Shown: positions 25,501-38,100 of the stretch, piece by piece
Layout: every line of letters starts with the position of its first letter
Numbering within the stretch: the first letter of the stretch is position 1
From: Dirofilaria immitis
Taxonomy: Eukaryota; Nematoda; Chromadorea; Rhabditida; Onchocercidae
Direction: 5' to 3'
Assembly (NCBI GenBank): GCA_024305405.1
Contig: JAKNDB010000092.1
Location: 3,255,501 to 3,319,500 of the forward strand
Length of the DNA stretch: 64,000 nt
The notes under the pieces: model-generated
What the model was told of the DNA's origin: nothing
The model's input: the letters and a program-made list of their open reading frames with translations, nothing else
Database searches by the model: none
Translations under genes and position numbers: made by a program

Positions 25501-26853
25501 TGTGTTGGGCAAGCTGTTCAGAAATATATAGATAGTGCATCGGCAATCAATCCTCAGTTTATCCGCCACCTATCTTATGGTTTTGCTAAAGTTGCTAATG
25601 AAATGGTAAAACACGAACGCTCATTTTCTCGGGTAAGTTTTTTCTTTTATAATTACACACAAATTAGATGCTTATTTGTTGATGTTTTCTTACTGTAAAA
25701 AATTTTCTACTGTTTAATTTTTATTTCTACTGTAATAATTTTTTTCTTGACTAGATTTTTGTAATTCACTGAATTCTAAGTTTTAGGTTATATCTAAATT
25801 GTGGGATTTGAAAAATTGGTAACTAAACAATAATTTTTTTGGATCCATTGTTTAGTTGGTAATGACCTGAAATTTAAAACTCAGGAAATAATTTTTGTAA
25901 AATAAGTAATGAGAAGCAGTTGGAGAGTAAAAAGTTCACAGTAATGAAAGAATAATGAGGGAAACTGAGTAACCGTTTCATCGTGCTTATTATATTTTCA
26001 GAATCAGATTTAGGAGTTCTATTGCTTAAACATTATTTTTATATCAGGATCAATAGGGAGCTTCATATTAGAAAAAGAGAAACAAATATATGATCGAATT
26101 CACTAAATAGACTGATTTTTGTAGATAGCTTTTTGTAATTTTTTTGTGGCCTTTTGTAATTTCTTTTTTTTTACATTTTTATAGGTAGCATTAAGAGCAT
26201 TATTTTATTGAGTCGAGTAACCACAGTCCGAATAATGTGAATCTTCTGTGCTATTCTTCTATTTTTCTTTTCTTCTTTTATTCTTTCTAAATTAAATAAG
26301 ATCTCATCAATTCAAAAGCTCTAAAGTTTCGAGCCTAAAAGAGAATGCTGTGCTGCTTGAAATAATCAATAAATTAGGAAAATAATCTTCAAAATTTGTA
26401 TTATCTTTAAATTTAACCTAAATAATCTTTTAACAAGTATTTGACTTAAATCATCTTTTGATGAATATTTGCTAGGAGTGTCCAACTGTATTACTTGGTA
26501 GCCAAGAAAAATGTGTCAAACTTCAGATATAGATTAGTCGACGTAAACTCTGAAATAAATTTTTGTGCAATATATTTTTAAAGAATTTTGGCACAAATTA
26601 TGAGTGTAATGTAAGGGCGCGTATTTTACATGAGCAAATACATGAAATCTCGTTGTTCTTATTTCTTGTATGAAATTAGATTATTTTCATTTGATAGTTT
26701 CAGATAGCACCTTTCATAATTTCGGAATGCTTGGAAGATGCTAAATATTTATCGCTTGCTTTGTTTCGGATTTTCTCAATGTGTGATGGTCACAGTATCG
26801 CTCTCCTTACTACTAATCTACCACCACTGCAAAAACTCGATTCGCTAATTTAA
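19519..26853 (+). CDS. Large helix-rich protein of unknown function, 15 exons
   Basis: I do not recognise this gene. Exons: 19519-19558, 19699-19906, 20167-20413, 20757-20906, 21101-21211, 21372-21589, 21890-22117, 22320-22494, 22737-22883, 23029-23207, 23512-23721, 23867-24066, 24330-24452, 25432-25632 and 26704-26853. All 14 junctions agree in phase once two one-base losses are allowed: T6 at 23091-23096, and either A5 at 23912-23916 or T4 at 23928-23931. The corrected protein has 862 residues, begins MCSLLREENNTFQQQLLEIF and ends LPPLQKLDSLI. It is rich in Leu, Ile and Cys, and appears made of repeated amphipathic helices (for example LLLNILIAFHLENND, MKIVVDIAGTNYLAVVGFL). There is no signal peptide, no obvious membrane segment and no catalytic motif. 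The pattern suggests a HEAT/ARM-like scaffold such as an importin, exportin or Integrator-type subunit, but this is a guess from composition only. Confidence 0.75.
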
Positions 26854-28825
26854 GTTTGAAATTCAAAAAAGTAAAATAATCGTCTAATTCTAAAATTCCA
26901 TGTTTCTGATCTGAAAACCGAAATAATTAAATCTAATTTTCTTTCATAATTGCTTAAGCTTTATGAAACAATCGTACTTAAAAATATTGTACAATTGCTA
27001 TCGCGGTCCCAAGTTTCTGATATCAAAAAATGAGGCTTGATATTTTCTCTGATGTTTTAAATTACCTTATTCTTTCGTTTTTTTTGTTTTTTACTTATGT
27101 ACTGTTCTACTTTGATTTTTGATTCTGTTTGGTGGAAATTGTTGCGTTTTTGAAATTTCAAAGCTATGCATACAGAAAATTAATTCGAATAAAAATTCGA
27201 TTCATTTCTTTGCATTTTACTAACCTCAATATTTTGGTTCAATCCTCGATTATTTTCGGAATAAAAATTGAAAAAACCATCCATTTCCTAAATCATAAAA
27301 TTAAAAAATTGGTCATGTTCTTGGCAATATTTTCCAGATGGATGGGATGATTAACATTGTTTCTTTTCGATGTGCTGGTTATAGATTATTGATATTTTAT
27401 GCTCTTAGTATGTGTAATAGCTGTCGTATCTGATCTTTTCATTGGAAGGAACCAGTAATTTGAAGAATTTGGAAATGAAAATCTTTTGCCTCATATTATT
27501 AATCAATGAGAGCTTGAAAAGTTTGTAAAGATAAAAAGAGAGAAATGCCTAATAATTCGGAAAGATGCAGATGAAAATGGTGTAAATAGGTGAAAACTCA
27601 TGATTTCCTTGAAAAAAGTGCTGAGGAATAAAATAGATTTCAAAACTTGTATTCATCATTGTTTACGTGTGAAGAATCGATTCCGCAGCCCTAACAAATG
27701 CTTGCAGAGAAGTGATCAGTTAAATTCTTGTCAGTGCTAAATATAAAGAAAGCCTGGTTCTAGTTTTATGGGCACATTTGTTATTGATAGCTTCTATCTT
27801 AAGTTTTTAACTAGATAAATCTCTGAGAGGTATAATTAATCAGAGCTGATGTCAATTAGTTTGTATATCAAAAATACTCTGACGTGCTGCTCTATTATCC
27901 GGCAAACGAGGCACGTTTTAAATGCTTCATATAATGCTGATATTTAAGCACTATTCCTCGTACGTTTGCATATTTCCGGATTGATCAGTGATTTGAATTT
28001 CGACAAATATTATGGGGAACAAATTAATCGTTATAGTAAGCATTGATACGCAAGTTTCTTCTACTATTAGTTCATTGAATCCGAAATCTAATTTTGATTT
28101 TAGTTTTTAAAATCAATGCAAACATAGTATCGATGCAAACTTGGCTGCAATGCCAAATATTTAAAACAGTTCATTGCAGATTCTTTGTATTTTCGACTTG
28201 ATATACATGGGGAAATGTTTTGCAAAAGGTATGACATTTGAGTATTCAAAATGTTCAAAAATTCGTTACTTTCTAATAATATGAATAAAATCGGAAATCG
28301 ATCCATTTTTTTTTCAATTTATTTTCAATTTTTCCCATTTTTGTTTAAAAGTTTAAGTTAACTCAATAAAATTGACATTAATATAGTGATTAATAGATCG
28401 ATAAGTCGATAGTCATAAAAGCATTCTCATATGTTATTTTAAAAATGTGCAAAGCCAGTATATAAACTGCTAAATTAATCCTTTATTTAATTTTAGATAT
28501 GTTGACATTAGGTGTCAGCTAAGCAAGAATATCATACGTAAACTTAGATGCGTAATAATGGAAGCGTAGAAGTTTGGATTCAGTATATGACAACATCTTT
28601 CATATTATTCTATTCCAATCAAACGCTTTAGTTAAGAAAAGAATCAATTAATCAAATAAATATCTAAAACTACTTTAGAATAAATGAATTTGCTACAACA
28701 TTTTTGGAATTTACTTATTAAGTCCACCCAAAAATGTCAGTATTATATTAAGAATTGCGGTTTATTGTGTGCTGGACCTTCAAAATTTAACTTTTAGTTA
28801 TTCGAATTAATTTCCCCTTTTACAG
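26854..28825. other. Gene-poor stretch after the helix-rich gene
   Basis: No exon I would call. A plus-strand ATG at 28012 (MGNKLIVIV) followed by a good GTAAGC donor at 28036 could be a first exon for the Cys-rich exon at 28826, but the phases do not match. The 73-codon frame at 27129-27350 has AT-driven composition. Confidence 0.4.
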
Positions 28826-29172
28826 TTCAGTGTAAATACTCAGAAGAGTTAATCCGTCTGGGGCGCAATGAGAATCATTCAGTACCAGTTTGCTCATCTA
28901 TTGCTTCTAGCCGGCATGATAATCGAAAATCAAAACAGTTAGAGCAAAACGTCATTAGATGTGATGGACTGATATGCAATAGATGTCGATGCAATGTTAA
29001 GATGGGTTATAAACTATCAAATAATACCGATCAGGCAGAATGTGTATTGATTTGTCCAAAGCCTCGAGTTTTTAAATCTGTGACAAATGATGTAGGTCGA
29101 AAATCCGTCATTCACCGCCATTCACATCGTTTTTTCTATTTTTTTGATTTAAAAAAGAAAAATAGAAATTGA
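28826..29172 (+). CDS. Orphan terminal exon coding a Cys-rich segment
   Basis: An open stretch of 114 codons follows a clean CCCCTTTTACAG acceptor (AG at 28824-28825) and ends in TGA at 29170-29172. It has no start codon near its 5' end, so it should be the last exon of a gene whose earlier exons I cannot find. Its composition looks coding: polar, with an ordered Cys cluster (CDGLICNRCRCNVKMGYK, then ECVLICPK), followed by a basic His/Arg tail. The Cys spacing suggests a disulfide or metal-binding module, but I cannot name a family. The incoming phase is 1. Confidence 0.45.
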
Positions 29173-32100
29173 AATAATGAGAATAGGAGGCTGATAGATT
29201 CGAAATAATTTAAAATAAATTCCACAAATTTACAGTGAATTATTTTTGATCATATGATATCATCGAATGATTATAATTCTTCATATCCATTCACTTTCAT
29301 CGTCGTCTAACTTTTTATCATGTTGCGAATAATTAAACAAATAAATGAATAAAATGATAAGAAGTACATTGATGCATATTTTTGCATTGTAATTGCAGCG
29401 GATTACAGAGTTCGATTTTTGAAAAATGAGAAAATCATGTGATTTGCTTGATTTTTCGACAGATTCGCATTATTTTCAGGAAAGTTTCATGATTTTTAAG
29501 AAAAAGTCAAGTAGAAATTTACTGGGTAAAATTAACGATGCTTTATTGAGAATATACATTTAAAATTCGCGCGAATATCGTAAGAAAATTGCAGAAAATT
29601 TTTGATGGCAAAAGTAAAACACAAATATTATTATTCACAGTGCAAATTTATTTTTATTGATATGCTAAAAATAAAAATATTCTTACACGGAAAGTTAGCT
29701 GTCTTTATCGCTTATATAGGAAATAAAGCTTTTAACTTTGCAATGTAGCATTCATAGGTACTGTAAGATTATCTGTTGATAATATTCTATTCAAATTTCC
29801 AGTTCGTTTTAATGGGATAGAATGCATAAGTCTTGAATCCAATGAAATTTAAATCAATTAAAAAACCAGCCAGAGAATAATCTGGTTGTTAAATTCTTTA
29901 ACAACAAGGAATCAAAAGTAATAATTAACTTTTTTGATTGTGATCTATGAATCTTCTCCAACCCTTATGCTCAATCATTATTCTCCTAAAATCTGAGGGA
30001 ATGAAGTTCTCATTTCACAATTTTGTTAATTGTAATTATATTGAAGTACATTATAAACAATAGCACTATTGAATCAATCAATACAATTCACTCAGAGTTA
30101 TTCATGAATTGTATACCTGTCGCGGTTGCAGTCAGTAGTTCATGGGTTTCTAAATAAACAGATCATTTTGTTAAGTTTGTCTAGTAATAGCTAAATTGTA
30201 ATGTATTAAATATTTAAACTTATATAATCAATATCATAGTCTTTTCTAAAGTTATCAGGATCGATTGTATCCACTTTCATTGCTGTTTCAAAATAGAGAT
30301 AACGAGTTTTCTAATTAAAATGAAAGATCAATCATGAAAATGAGAACAAAATATTGCGAAAAATTTGGCTCATTTTAAGAATTCTTTGGAAACGATTTTA
30401 AATATCTTGAAAATGTGTTTTCAAATTTCAATGAAAGAAAACTTACTGCACATTTGAGAAATATAGTCCAAAATGAATAATCGCTAAAAATCAATTTTGG
30501 ATTTATTTTTATCAGAATTTATTGTCTGTCATCTCGCTGATTTAAACTATTTAAATTCAAAAAGATGCAATAACAAATCATTATGCTACCGAACGATGAT
30601 GTGCTTTATTTTCTTTTCATTATAGGAAATATCTAAATAGAAAGCACTGATGAATTGTATAAATAAAAACGATGAAATTGAAATAAAACTTCGTCATATT
30701 GCATAAAATAGCATAGCAATGAGAAACAGAATAAAAAAATTTGACTAATAGTGAATGCGACATACCGTCGAATTTTCGAATAGCCTTACCTATTCTTCCT
30801 GCAATTCAGAAAGTCTTTTCAATTTCGCTTTCAGTCAAAATTTTCTACGGACATTCTCTCAATCTATTTTTATAAATTCATATTATCTATGATAGCAATG
30901 AAATATAACGAAACTTCTACCTCGAAATGACAAGACTGGATCATTGTTCGCAGCTGCCTCGTATCTATTGCTTTGATTCATGTGATATGCTTATTAATTA
31001 ATCAATTGACCATACAAATTATAATAAATGTTGTAGAATAATCGATTTAAAAGTAGATTTTTAAATAATTTCATAAACTAGTCTTAAAAAATGAAAAACA
31101 TTAGCTGGCTCTATAAAATACATTATTTCTTCAAAACTTGTTGCTTTTCTTTTCCATCAATTGATTAAGAACAGACTTTTTCCATTAGCAGATTCTAGTT
31201 TTGCTGGCATTAGCAGTTTTGAAAGCATATTTTTCAACATTATGGATCATTTAACCAGCCAAAGATTTAATACATAAAATCTATAATTACCATTATTTTC
31301 AAAATAATCATTGACAACAGATATTTTGTGTACAATGGTCGGTAATGATAACCGGCTGTAGTAGGGTGATCTTCAACTTATGGTATGTAACGCAAGTATT
31401 AGTTTGAGAATAATTGTTCTCGATATGTAATCACTGAGTTGATAGCGTAATATGATAGAAGTAATATTTGTGTCTGTTACATTCAGAGACTTCAAATAAA
31501 GGAGATAAATCGCGATCTCAGTGATACCAAACATTTTCTGGCTTTTCAGCGGCTTCCTCGAATTATCAGAATTTCAGTAGTTCGGTGAATTTCGAATTAT
31601 GAAAATGATATAAAGGTAATTGACATTTTTAGTTTCCAGTTAGTAAACTGAAAAGTTTAACAATAATTCAGCGAATGTTCTTCATAAGTAATTTATTTTA
31701 TTTACAGTTCATAATATTTACGAAGAAGCAAGTAGAAAATCGGAGATCAGCATTAACAGTTGCCTTTATCATAAACGATAATAGTCGTATATAAAATTTT
31801 CCAAAAATTTTGCTGTTTTTGACGGCCACAACGCAATCAAGGATAATGCCAACAAAATTGAAAAACCTCGTCAAAATTTCATACTGATCTACACAAGGAA
31901 GTAGAATACAAGTGTCATTAAAAAATAAAAGAGTTAGGAAAACAGACCGATTATTCATCAAAAGTCATTAGGCTTTTTGACGTTATTCAGAAGTTTCCTG
32001 GTTGGATAATCTAATATTTCAATGTAGCATAATAAAATATTATAGAATCTCGAGTATTTCCGAGATGAAAAAATGAAGTTTTAGAATCGCAAGTTTTTAT

Positions 32101-33187
32101 AATTATGTAATTCTATTTTTGACATAACTGCTACATAAATGTTGTATGAATCAAACTTACTATGTTATTTAATCGTCTGGATTTCTTCAGCTAATATAAA
32201 TGTAATTCCGTAAGTTCCCGGTACTTACGAAGTAACTTTAACGATTTCAGTCTGTATTACCATTCTTAATCATTGACATATTTGAGGAAATTAAATTTTC
32301 AGGTCAATTTTTCGATGAGAATTCAAAACTTCAAATTATTTCAAAAACAGTATACTGCCATATAAAGGCTCACAATACAAATTACTATCTTTGAAAGGAA
32401 ATAGATTATTAAAATGACCGATTTTTTATCAACATCTTCTGTCGTCGGTTGGACTTTAAGAATTGCCTCTCGTAATAAGCAACAATCATTTTACAACGAA
32501 AAACAATTTACAGCCGGAAGTTAGTCTGAAAAGCAAATGATAATTCTAGATTTTTTAAATAATAAAAATGGTCTTAGCTGTCTTACCCGTTATTGTTTGT
32601 TATTATTAAGTAAGAGTAATGAGTCATAGTAGTGAAGAAGCATATCAAGGAAAATGAAGCAATGTTTTGGACTGAATGATCATATATTAATCAGATGATT
32701 TGCTTCCTTATGATTATATTTGCTAAATAATATTCTTTGACAATTGTCAACAAAGCATTTTTTCGACAACAATGTATGGTTTATATGACATACAATAAAT
32801 ACAGATGCCGAAGTGCTAAAATCAACTCTTTCAATCAAGTTTATTAGGGATAAATAAACTTGATCTAAAAAATTCATATTCTCCAAGAAACAGTTCAGTT
32901 TCGGAAAATGTATAGACTGTTACTTAGCTTTCCTCTCATTGTCAATATGCACAACATTTTTAAATAGAAATTTTCGGAAATATTGTTCTGGAGTCCTATT
33001 CTTTCAACTACATTTAATTTACCGCACAATTCTCTATCCAAGTCTTTTAATCCGATTACTATCTGGCCATTCTTTCAATAATTTATGGAAATATAAAGAA
33101 ACATCAATTACATATAATGTTCAGCAAGAAAAGTTAAAATAAATCGGACATGATAGTAAAATTAAACTAATCCAATACATTTATATT
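29173..33187. other. Gene desert, 4 kb
   Basis: AT-rich sequence without supported exons. Several 60-90 codon frames (for example minus 31961-31698, minus 32886-32680, plus 32939-33142) lack splice sites and have compositions expected by chance. No repeats or RNA genes seen. Confidence 0.45.
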
Positions 33188-34325
33188 TTATAAAGCTTTA
33201 TGAGTTGAAGTTGAATCATATTTTTGCTGTGCGACGGTTAATTGATGCCTTGGTCCCATGCCCCACTGAAACAAATAACAATATTAGCAAAAAATAATCT
33301 AAATAGAGATTTTCAAGATTCAATTAGCAAAAGTTTAGAGCAATGCAAAGTTGAGATGAAATATGAGGATTACATTTACGATCATCTAGATTCTTTGACA
33401 CTGAGAGCAATTCTTACAATCATTTAATCTGTTCCATTTATTGTCTCTTTTTCTGATTGATAAATTGCACATATTCAAAACGGAAATAGATCGATTATTC
33501 TAACCAAATCAGGTTTTCATTGGGTATTTTCAATTCTGGAGAGCGTTCAGTGTCTCTACTCTTCATTTTTGTGATTCTTCAGAGTTCTTCAAAGTCTGAT
33601 CTTTTAAAAAATTTTTTAGCTTTTTTTAAAATAAGAATCGAAATTTTTTATCAGTATTTCCCTAAGTAATGAATCATCGTCGAAATGAATTTCACGAAGA
33701 CTAGAAATTCTAAGGATCACCCATTCTGAATAAAAAAATATGAAGTACTTGTAATTATTTCTACTTGGTTTACTATCTGATTTAAAAAACTAGAAAGAAA
33801 TATTTGTTGCGAAATTCATGGATTCCTCGTTACATATGTTGAACGTTTTTCTATGGGAACTTTCCTGCTAATAAGAATTTTTATTGGAAATGTTTTTTTA
33901 TCACAAAAAAAAGAGCAAAATGAATAATCCAAAAATTGAACACGTATTTTACTGATATTGTTGATGGTATCAGATATGGAATACTATATACCTTTGTGAT
34001 CGGGTAAGAATTTTGGACGAACTTAAATTAAGCAAGATAACAAGTAAGCATGAAATCGAAGGACTAAATTTTTAAAATTTAATATATAAAACATCGTCAA
34101 TGGTTTACTCATCCTCAGTCAATAATTTCTCCAAATTAATTTTATTAAAGGAAATTTGTATAATTCGCAAACCTTAGCAAAAACAGTTTTATCATCCGTT
34201 TCAGATACACAACACCACAAAATACAAGTTACTGAGATTATAAATATTATGGAGAAGAAGGAAATCCATACAGCAATCGGTCCAAGGTAATCTAACATAT
34301 CCAGCTGTTGCTTCAAATCAACCAT
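33188..34325 (-). CDS. Small single-pass membrane protein, unknown family
   Basis: Exon 1 (34325-34173) codes 51 residues: an N-terminal polar stretch, one strong membrane segment (VWISFFSIIFIISVTCILWC), a CC pair next to it, then an acidic stretch. A TTTTTCAG acceptor with AG at 34329-34328 lies two bases before the ATG, typical of nematode trans-splicing. A 30-base exon, 34021-33992 (FVQNSYPITK), follows in phase. A third segment, 33595-33505, reads NSEESQKMKSRDTERSPELK once the run at 33566-33570 is given one more base. A last segment from 33265 (acceptor TGTTTCAG) reads WGMGPRHQLTVAQQKYDSTS to a TAA at 33188, or ends earlier at about 33239 in the other frame. An additional short exon near 33705-33640 is possible. 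The total would be about 120-150 residues, with a cytosolic polar tail. I do not recognise a family. Confidence 0.5.
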
Positions 34326-34806
34326 TGCTGAAAAATAATGAGTTATAAATAATCGTAAGAAGTCTATTTTCAGTTATTGTATGAATATGCCGAGAAATAA
34401 GAACATTGATTTTAGTTCAAATAAACCTAATTTAATTTACTGCTTACAATTGTTTATTCGCTTATATTATATTACTTATATACTAAAAACAGTATGATTT
34501 TTAAAGCGACACTACTGATGATATAATTTTTTTAAAGTCGAACAAGTTTTGTTTTACTAAAATTTCCCGTGCATTATGTGCAATATTTTACGTAACAAAA
34601 GTTTGGTATGATGGAATCCTAAAAGGAATGAAAATGCAAAGTTGAATTGAAAAAATACTAAAAAATGTTAAAGGGAAAATTTGTAGAAGAATGGGATAAG
34701 CCTGGAAGCATCATATTGTCAACGGTAGATGACTAGCATCAATATGAGCAGTAATATCAACTGTGTGACGGCAGTAGCTTAGAATGAATCGATACTTTAA
34801 AACTAA
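34326..34806. other. Upstream spacer of the membrane protein gene
   Basis: AT-rich, no exon seen. It should contain the promoter of the minus-strand gene whose start codon is at 34325. Confidence 0.4.
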
Positions 34807-34822
34807 CTAGCTAGCTAGCTAG
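34807..34822. repeat. (CTAG)4 repeat
   Basis: Four perfect CTAG units, itself a palindrome, lying about 40 bases before the GATA/TCTA microsatellite. Confidence 0.9.
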
Positions 34823-34861
34823 AGTTTGATGTAGAGATGTAACTCGGGAAGAATCTTCAGT

Positions 34862-34957
34862 TATCTATCTAATCTATCTATCTACCTATCCATCTACTAG
34901 GATCTAGATATCTAGGATCTAGGATTAGATATCTAGGGATAGATAGATAGATAGATG

Positions 34958-35054
<97 letters not shown>

Positions 35055-35055
35055 G

Positions 35056-35086
<31 letters not shown>

Positions 35087-35142
35087 GAGATAGATTGGAT
35101 AGATAGATGGATAGATTTGATAGGTGGATAGATTAGGTAGGT
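34862..35142. repeat. TCTA/GATA inverted microsatellite
   Basis: Left arm 34862-34897 is made of TCTA units on the plus strand; right arm 34938-35142 is made of GATA units with scattered GATG, GATT and GAGA variants. Between them is a palindrome-rich core of TCTAGGATCTAGATATCTAG type at about 34897-34937. The arms are complementary, so a single strand can fold into a long stem. Run length here is likely to be misassembled. Confidence 0.9.
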
Positions 35143-38100
35143 AATTATAACTTCAATAATATTTCTAACTTTTTATAGTCTTGTGAAATTCAAAACTGAA
35201 TTTGAAATTGAATTGATTTATTCATTTAACAGAGCATAAATTAGAGAAGAGTATCAATTAACATTAACTAACATTGGTTGTAACATACCAAAAACAAGCT
35301 ATGCAAATTTGTTTAATAGTTTGGAACTATTCAAAAATTGAAGCATTCAACTGCAATTCTATAGCTTATTGATCGAATAATATTAGCATTTTAACAGCAT
35401 TTATGGCTTGATGCATAAGATGCGAAAAGGGAGACAGAACTGTTTCTTTTGATGTATTGAAAAAAATCGGATATTTGAAGTGTTCTGTTTGGATTGTTGC
35501 ATCAAGGTATCGACCAGCATAAAGCATCTCATCTTAATGCAAAAGATCAAAGAATATTGTTTGATTTTCTCTGCTAAAAAATCTCAATGATGTAGCAAAT
35601 ATGCTTGTGAAGTGAAGAAAAATGTAATAGAATATAGAAGCGTTGAAGAAAACTTTTCAACATAAATGACAGAAAAGAAGGGATGATATTCAATAAAAAT
35701 GAGGAAGATGAAGAGTTGCATGAAATGGTAAATGCAAACGAAATTGAGAAAGTTGATTACAGATGCTGTTCGATTGATGGAAGCATTTGCACTGTTAGAA
35801 TTCAGCTGTCTTGAATCTTCACTGGCCAGTTTTTCAGCTAAAGCTTCTGTAGTTAGAAATGTGAGCTAAACTTAGTGAATAAAATTCTTTTATTGCGAAT
35901 GATTCGCTTAGATTTTGAAGGCAAAGAAGTTTTTTGAGAAAAATTTCCAAGAAATTGCTTATTTTTGCAAATGTTTTCATACTGATCTTTGCACTTGAAA
36001 AGTGAATGAATCGTTTGAAAATTCCGAATCTTCTATGATTTTTCATAGAAGATTGAATTTTTTTATAACAATTCTGTCTTCTCTGAATTCTAAAAGATAT
36101 TGAGTATTTTCTTTTTATCGGATATAAATATTTTTTACTTTGGTGAAAATTCCTTCAAAAATGAAATTCAAAAATTTTAAAATGTTTGTCAAACAATCGT
36201 TTCTTAAGAGTCACTGATGAGTACTTGGCTGTTCCCATATGTCTGATCTGAATTTGTTAAACTGAATCAATTAAAATATAAAACAGTGCAGTGGTTAGCT
36301 AAAATAAATTATAAAAATAATATTAAAAAAATGTCACTCATATCCTTGAGATATTGTTAATATCATTAACCAATCTCTGATCCTAATTTTTCGTTCTAAT
36401 TTTAAATTTTTTCAAAACCTTTGATTCAACAAACAACCATTATAAACAAAAATAAAATAAAATTTTTTCGTGACAAAGTTGTCGATTTTGGACGTTCTTT
36501 TAAAACTCTCTGAAATTTTCTGAAGAACTTCGACCCTTATTCAAAAATAGGTAAAATTTTCGTTATCGACGTCACGTGTTAGTAATTATATATCAATGAT
36601 TTCAAACAGCAGCATTTGCTTATGCAAAACCAGTACTTAGAGCATTTGCTACTTATAAACTTTACTGCTGTAGCATCCTTTCGCAAAATCGAAATTTCTT
36701 ATAACAGAAAAAAGGAAATCTCGACAAAGACCTGGAGATGTTTTTAAGATAAACGAATGAATAAAATATTTTTCATCAGTTAGTCTAACAAATACTTGCT
36801 GAAATATCGAATGGATTAAATTTTATCGTTTGGCAATTGATGATCAGAATTAGAATTAGACAAGTATTTGCTTATAGAGTTGTTAGGTCATGTGTAATTT
36901 CGATTAATTTCCACTTTAAACACTATTTTGATAATAATTCATATTCAGTTATTTTCAGTTATTCTGCTTTTGTTTTCATCTATAACCGATTTTTAAGAAA
37001 TAATTTTGAGCAAATTAAGCAGTTGAAAGAAAGAATTCAAAGACCAAAAAGAGATCTCTTATCGATACTTATAGGAAGAAAGAGCTAGATCTCATACAAA
37101 ATGAATGTTTCTTTTTAACTCTATATTCGAGAATGACAAGTTTTTTGATTCATCTATGTGCTCTGTTATCAAGCTGTGTAATTTAAAAAGATAAGTCCTC
37201 TTTCTCAAAGAAGAAATGACTCTTTAGCATTTGGAATACAGTTTTTCATTTGACCTTTTTGCGACGAATTTTTTACATTTTTGTTGCACTTTGTAATTCC
37301 ATTGCCTACCAGTGTAGGGCGATTTTGATAATTTTGAATTTTTAATGAACTGAAAAATATTTCTTTGTTATGTGATACCAAAAGAAATATCACTGATATC
37401 AATATTAAGTTCATAGCAATCATATCGCATCTTCATCATGATAATTTTTCAGAACAATTAATTATCCTCAAGCTTGCCATAATCTAACTTTGTTATTCTA
37501 ATTTTGAAACTTGAAAATTTTTTCCACATCATTCCTTACTTTCCTAATAGATGCTTCTGTAAAAATAAAAATATATTTCTATGATAAGATCAAAAATCGA
37601 AATTGTAATCCAGTTATTACTTAGAAATTTGCAAATAAGATTCGTTAACGTAAAATTTATCAAATTATCTTCTCTTCAAATATTCCATCATTGGTCACTA
37701 ATCATCTATTTGATTTGCTACAAAAAATGCGTAATGCATTTGAAGACAATTGTTGCACAATGGCTTTTGGAAAACATCCCTGAGAAAATACAAATAGTAA
37801 AATTTCGTAGCACGTCAATTCAGGAGTTCTATCCTCTCTACATTGTTGAAAATTATAATATTTGGACAATGTAGAAAATCACTTCAACAGGATAAATATT
37901 ATGTAAATCAAAGACAATCTTGTATAAAGTTAAACATTATTCAGCGTAGTGTACCAAAAAATGGTAATTGCATGAGTAATTTGTTGATTTGTACATTTAA
38001 ATTCATCGATAGAAGAAGAAAACAAGAAAGGACCAAAAGCTTTTGTCACGTTTCATTTATCATCGTATCAAACAACTGTATCAGAAACATGAAGAAAATG

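Noticed and set aside
36027..36054. Terminator-like 12-bp hairpin with T-rich tail.
   Set aside because: Looks like a bacterial terminator by shape, but this is nuclear nematode DNA in a gene desert with no gene to end; kept only as a note in the desert entry.
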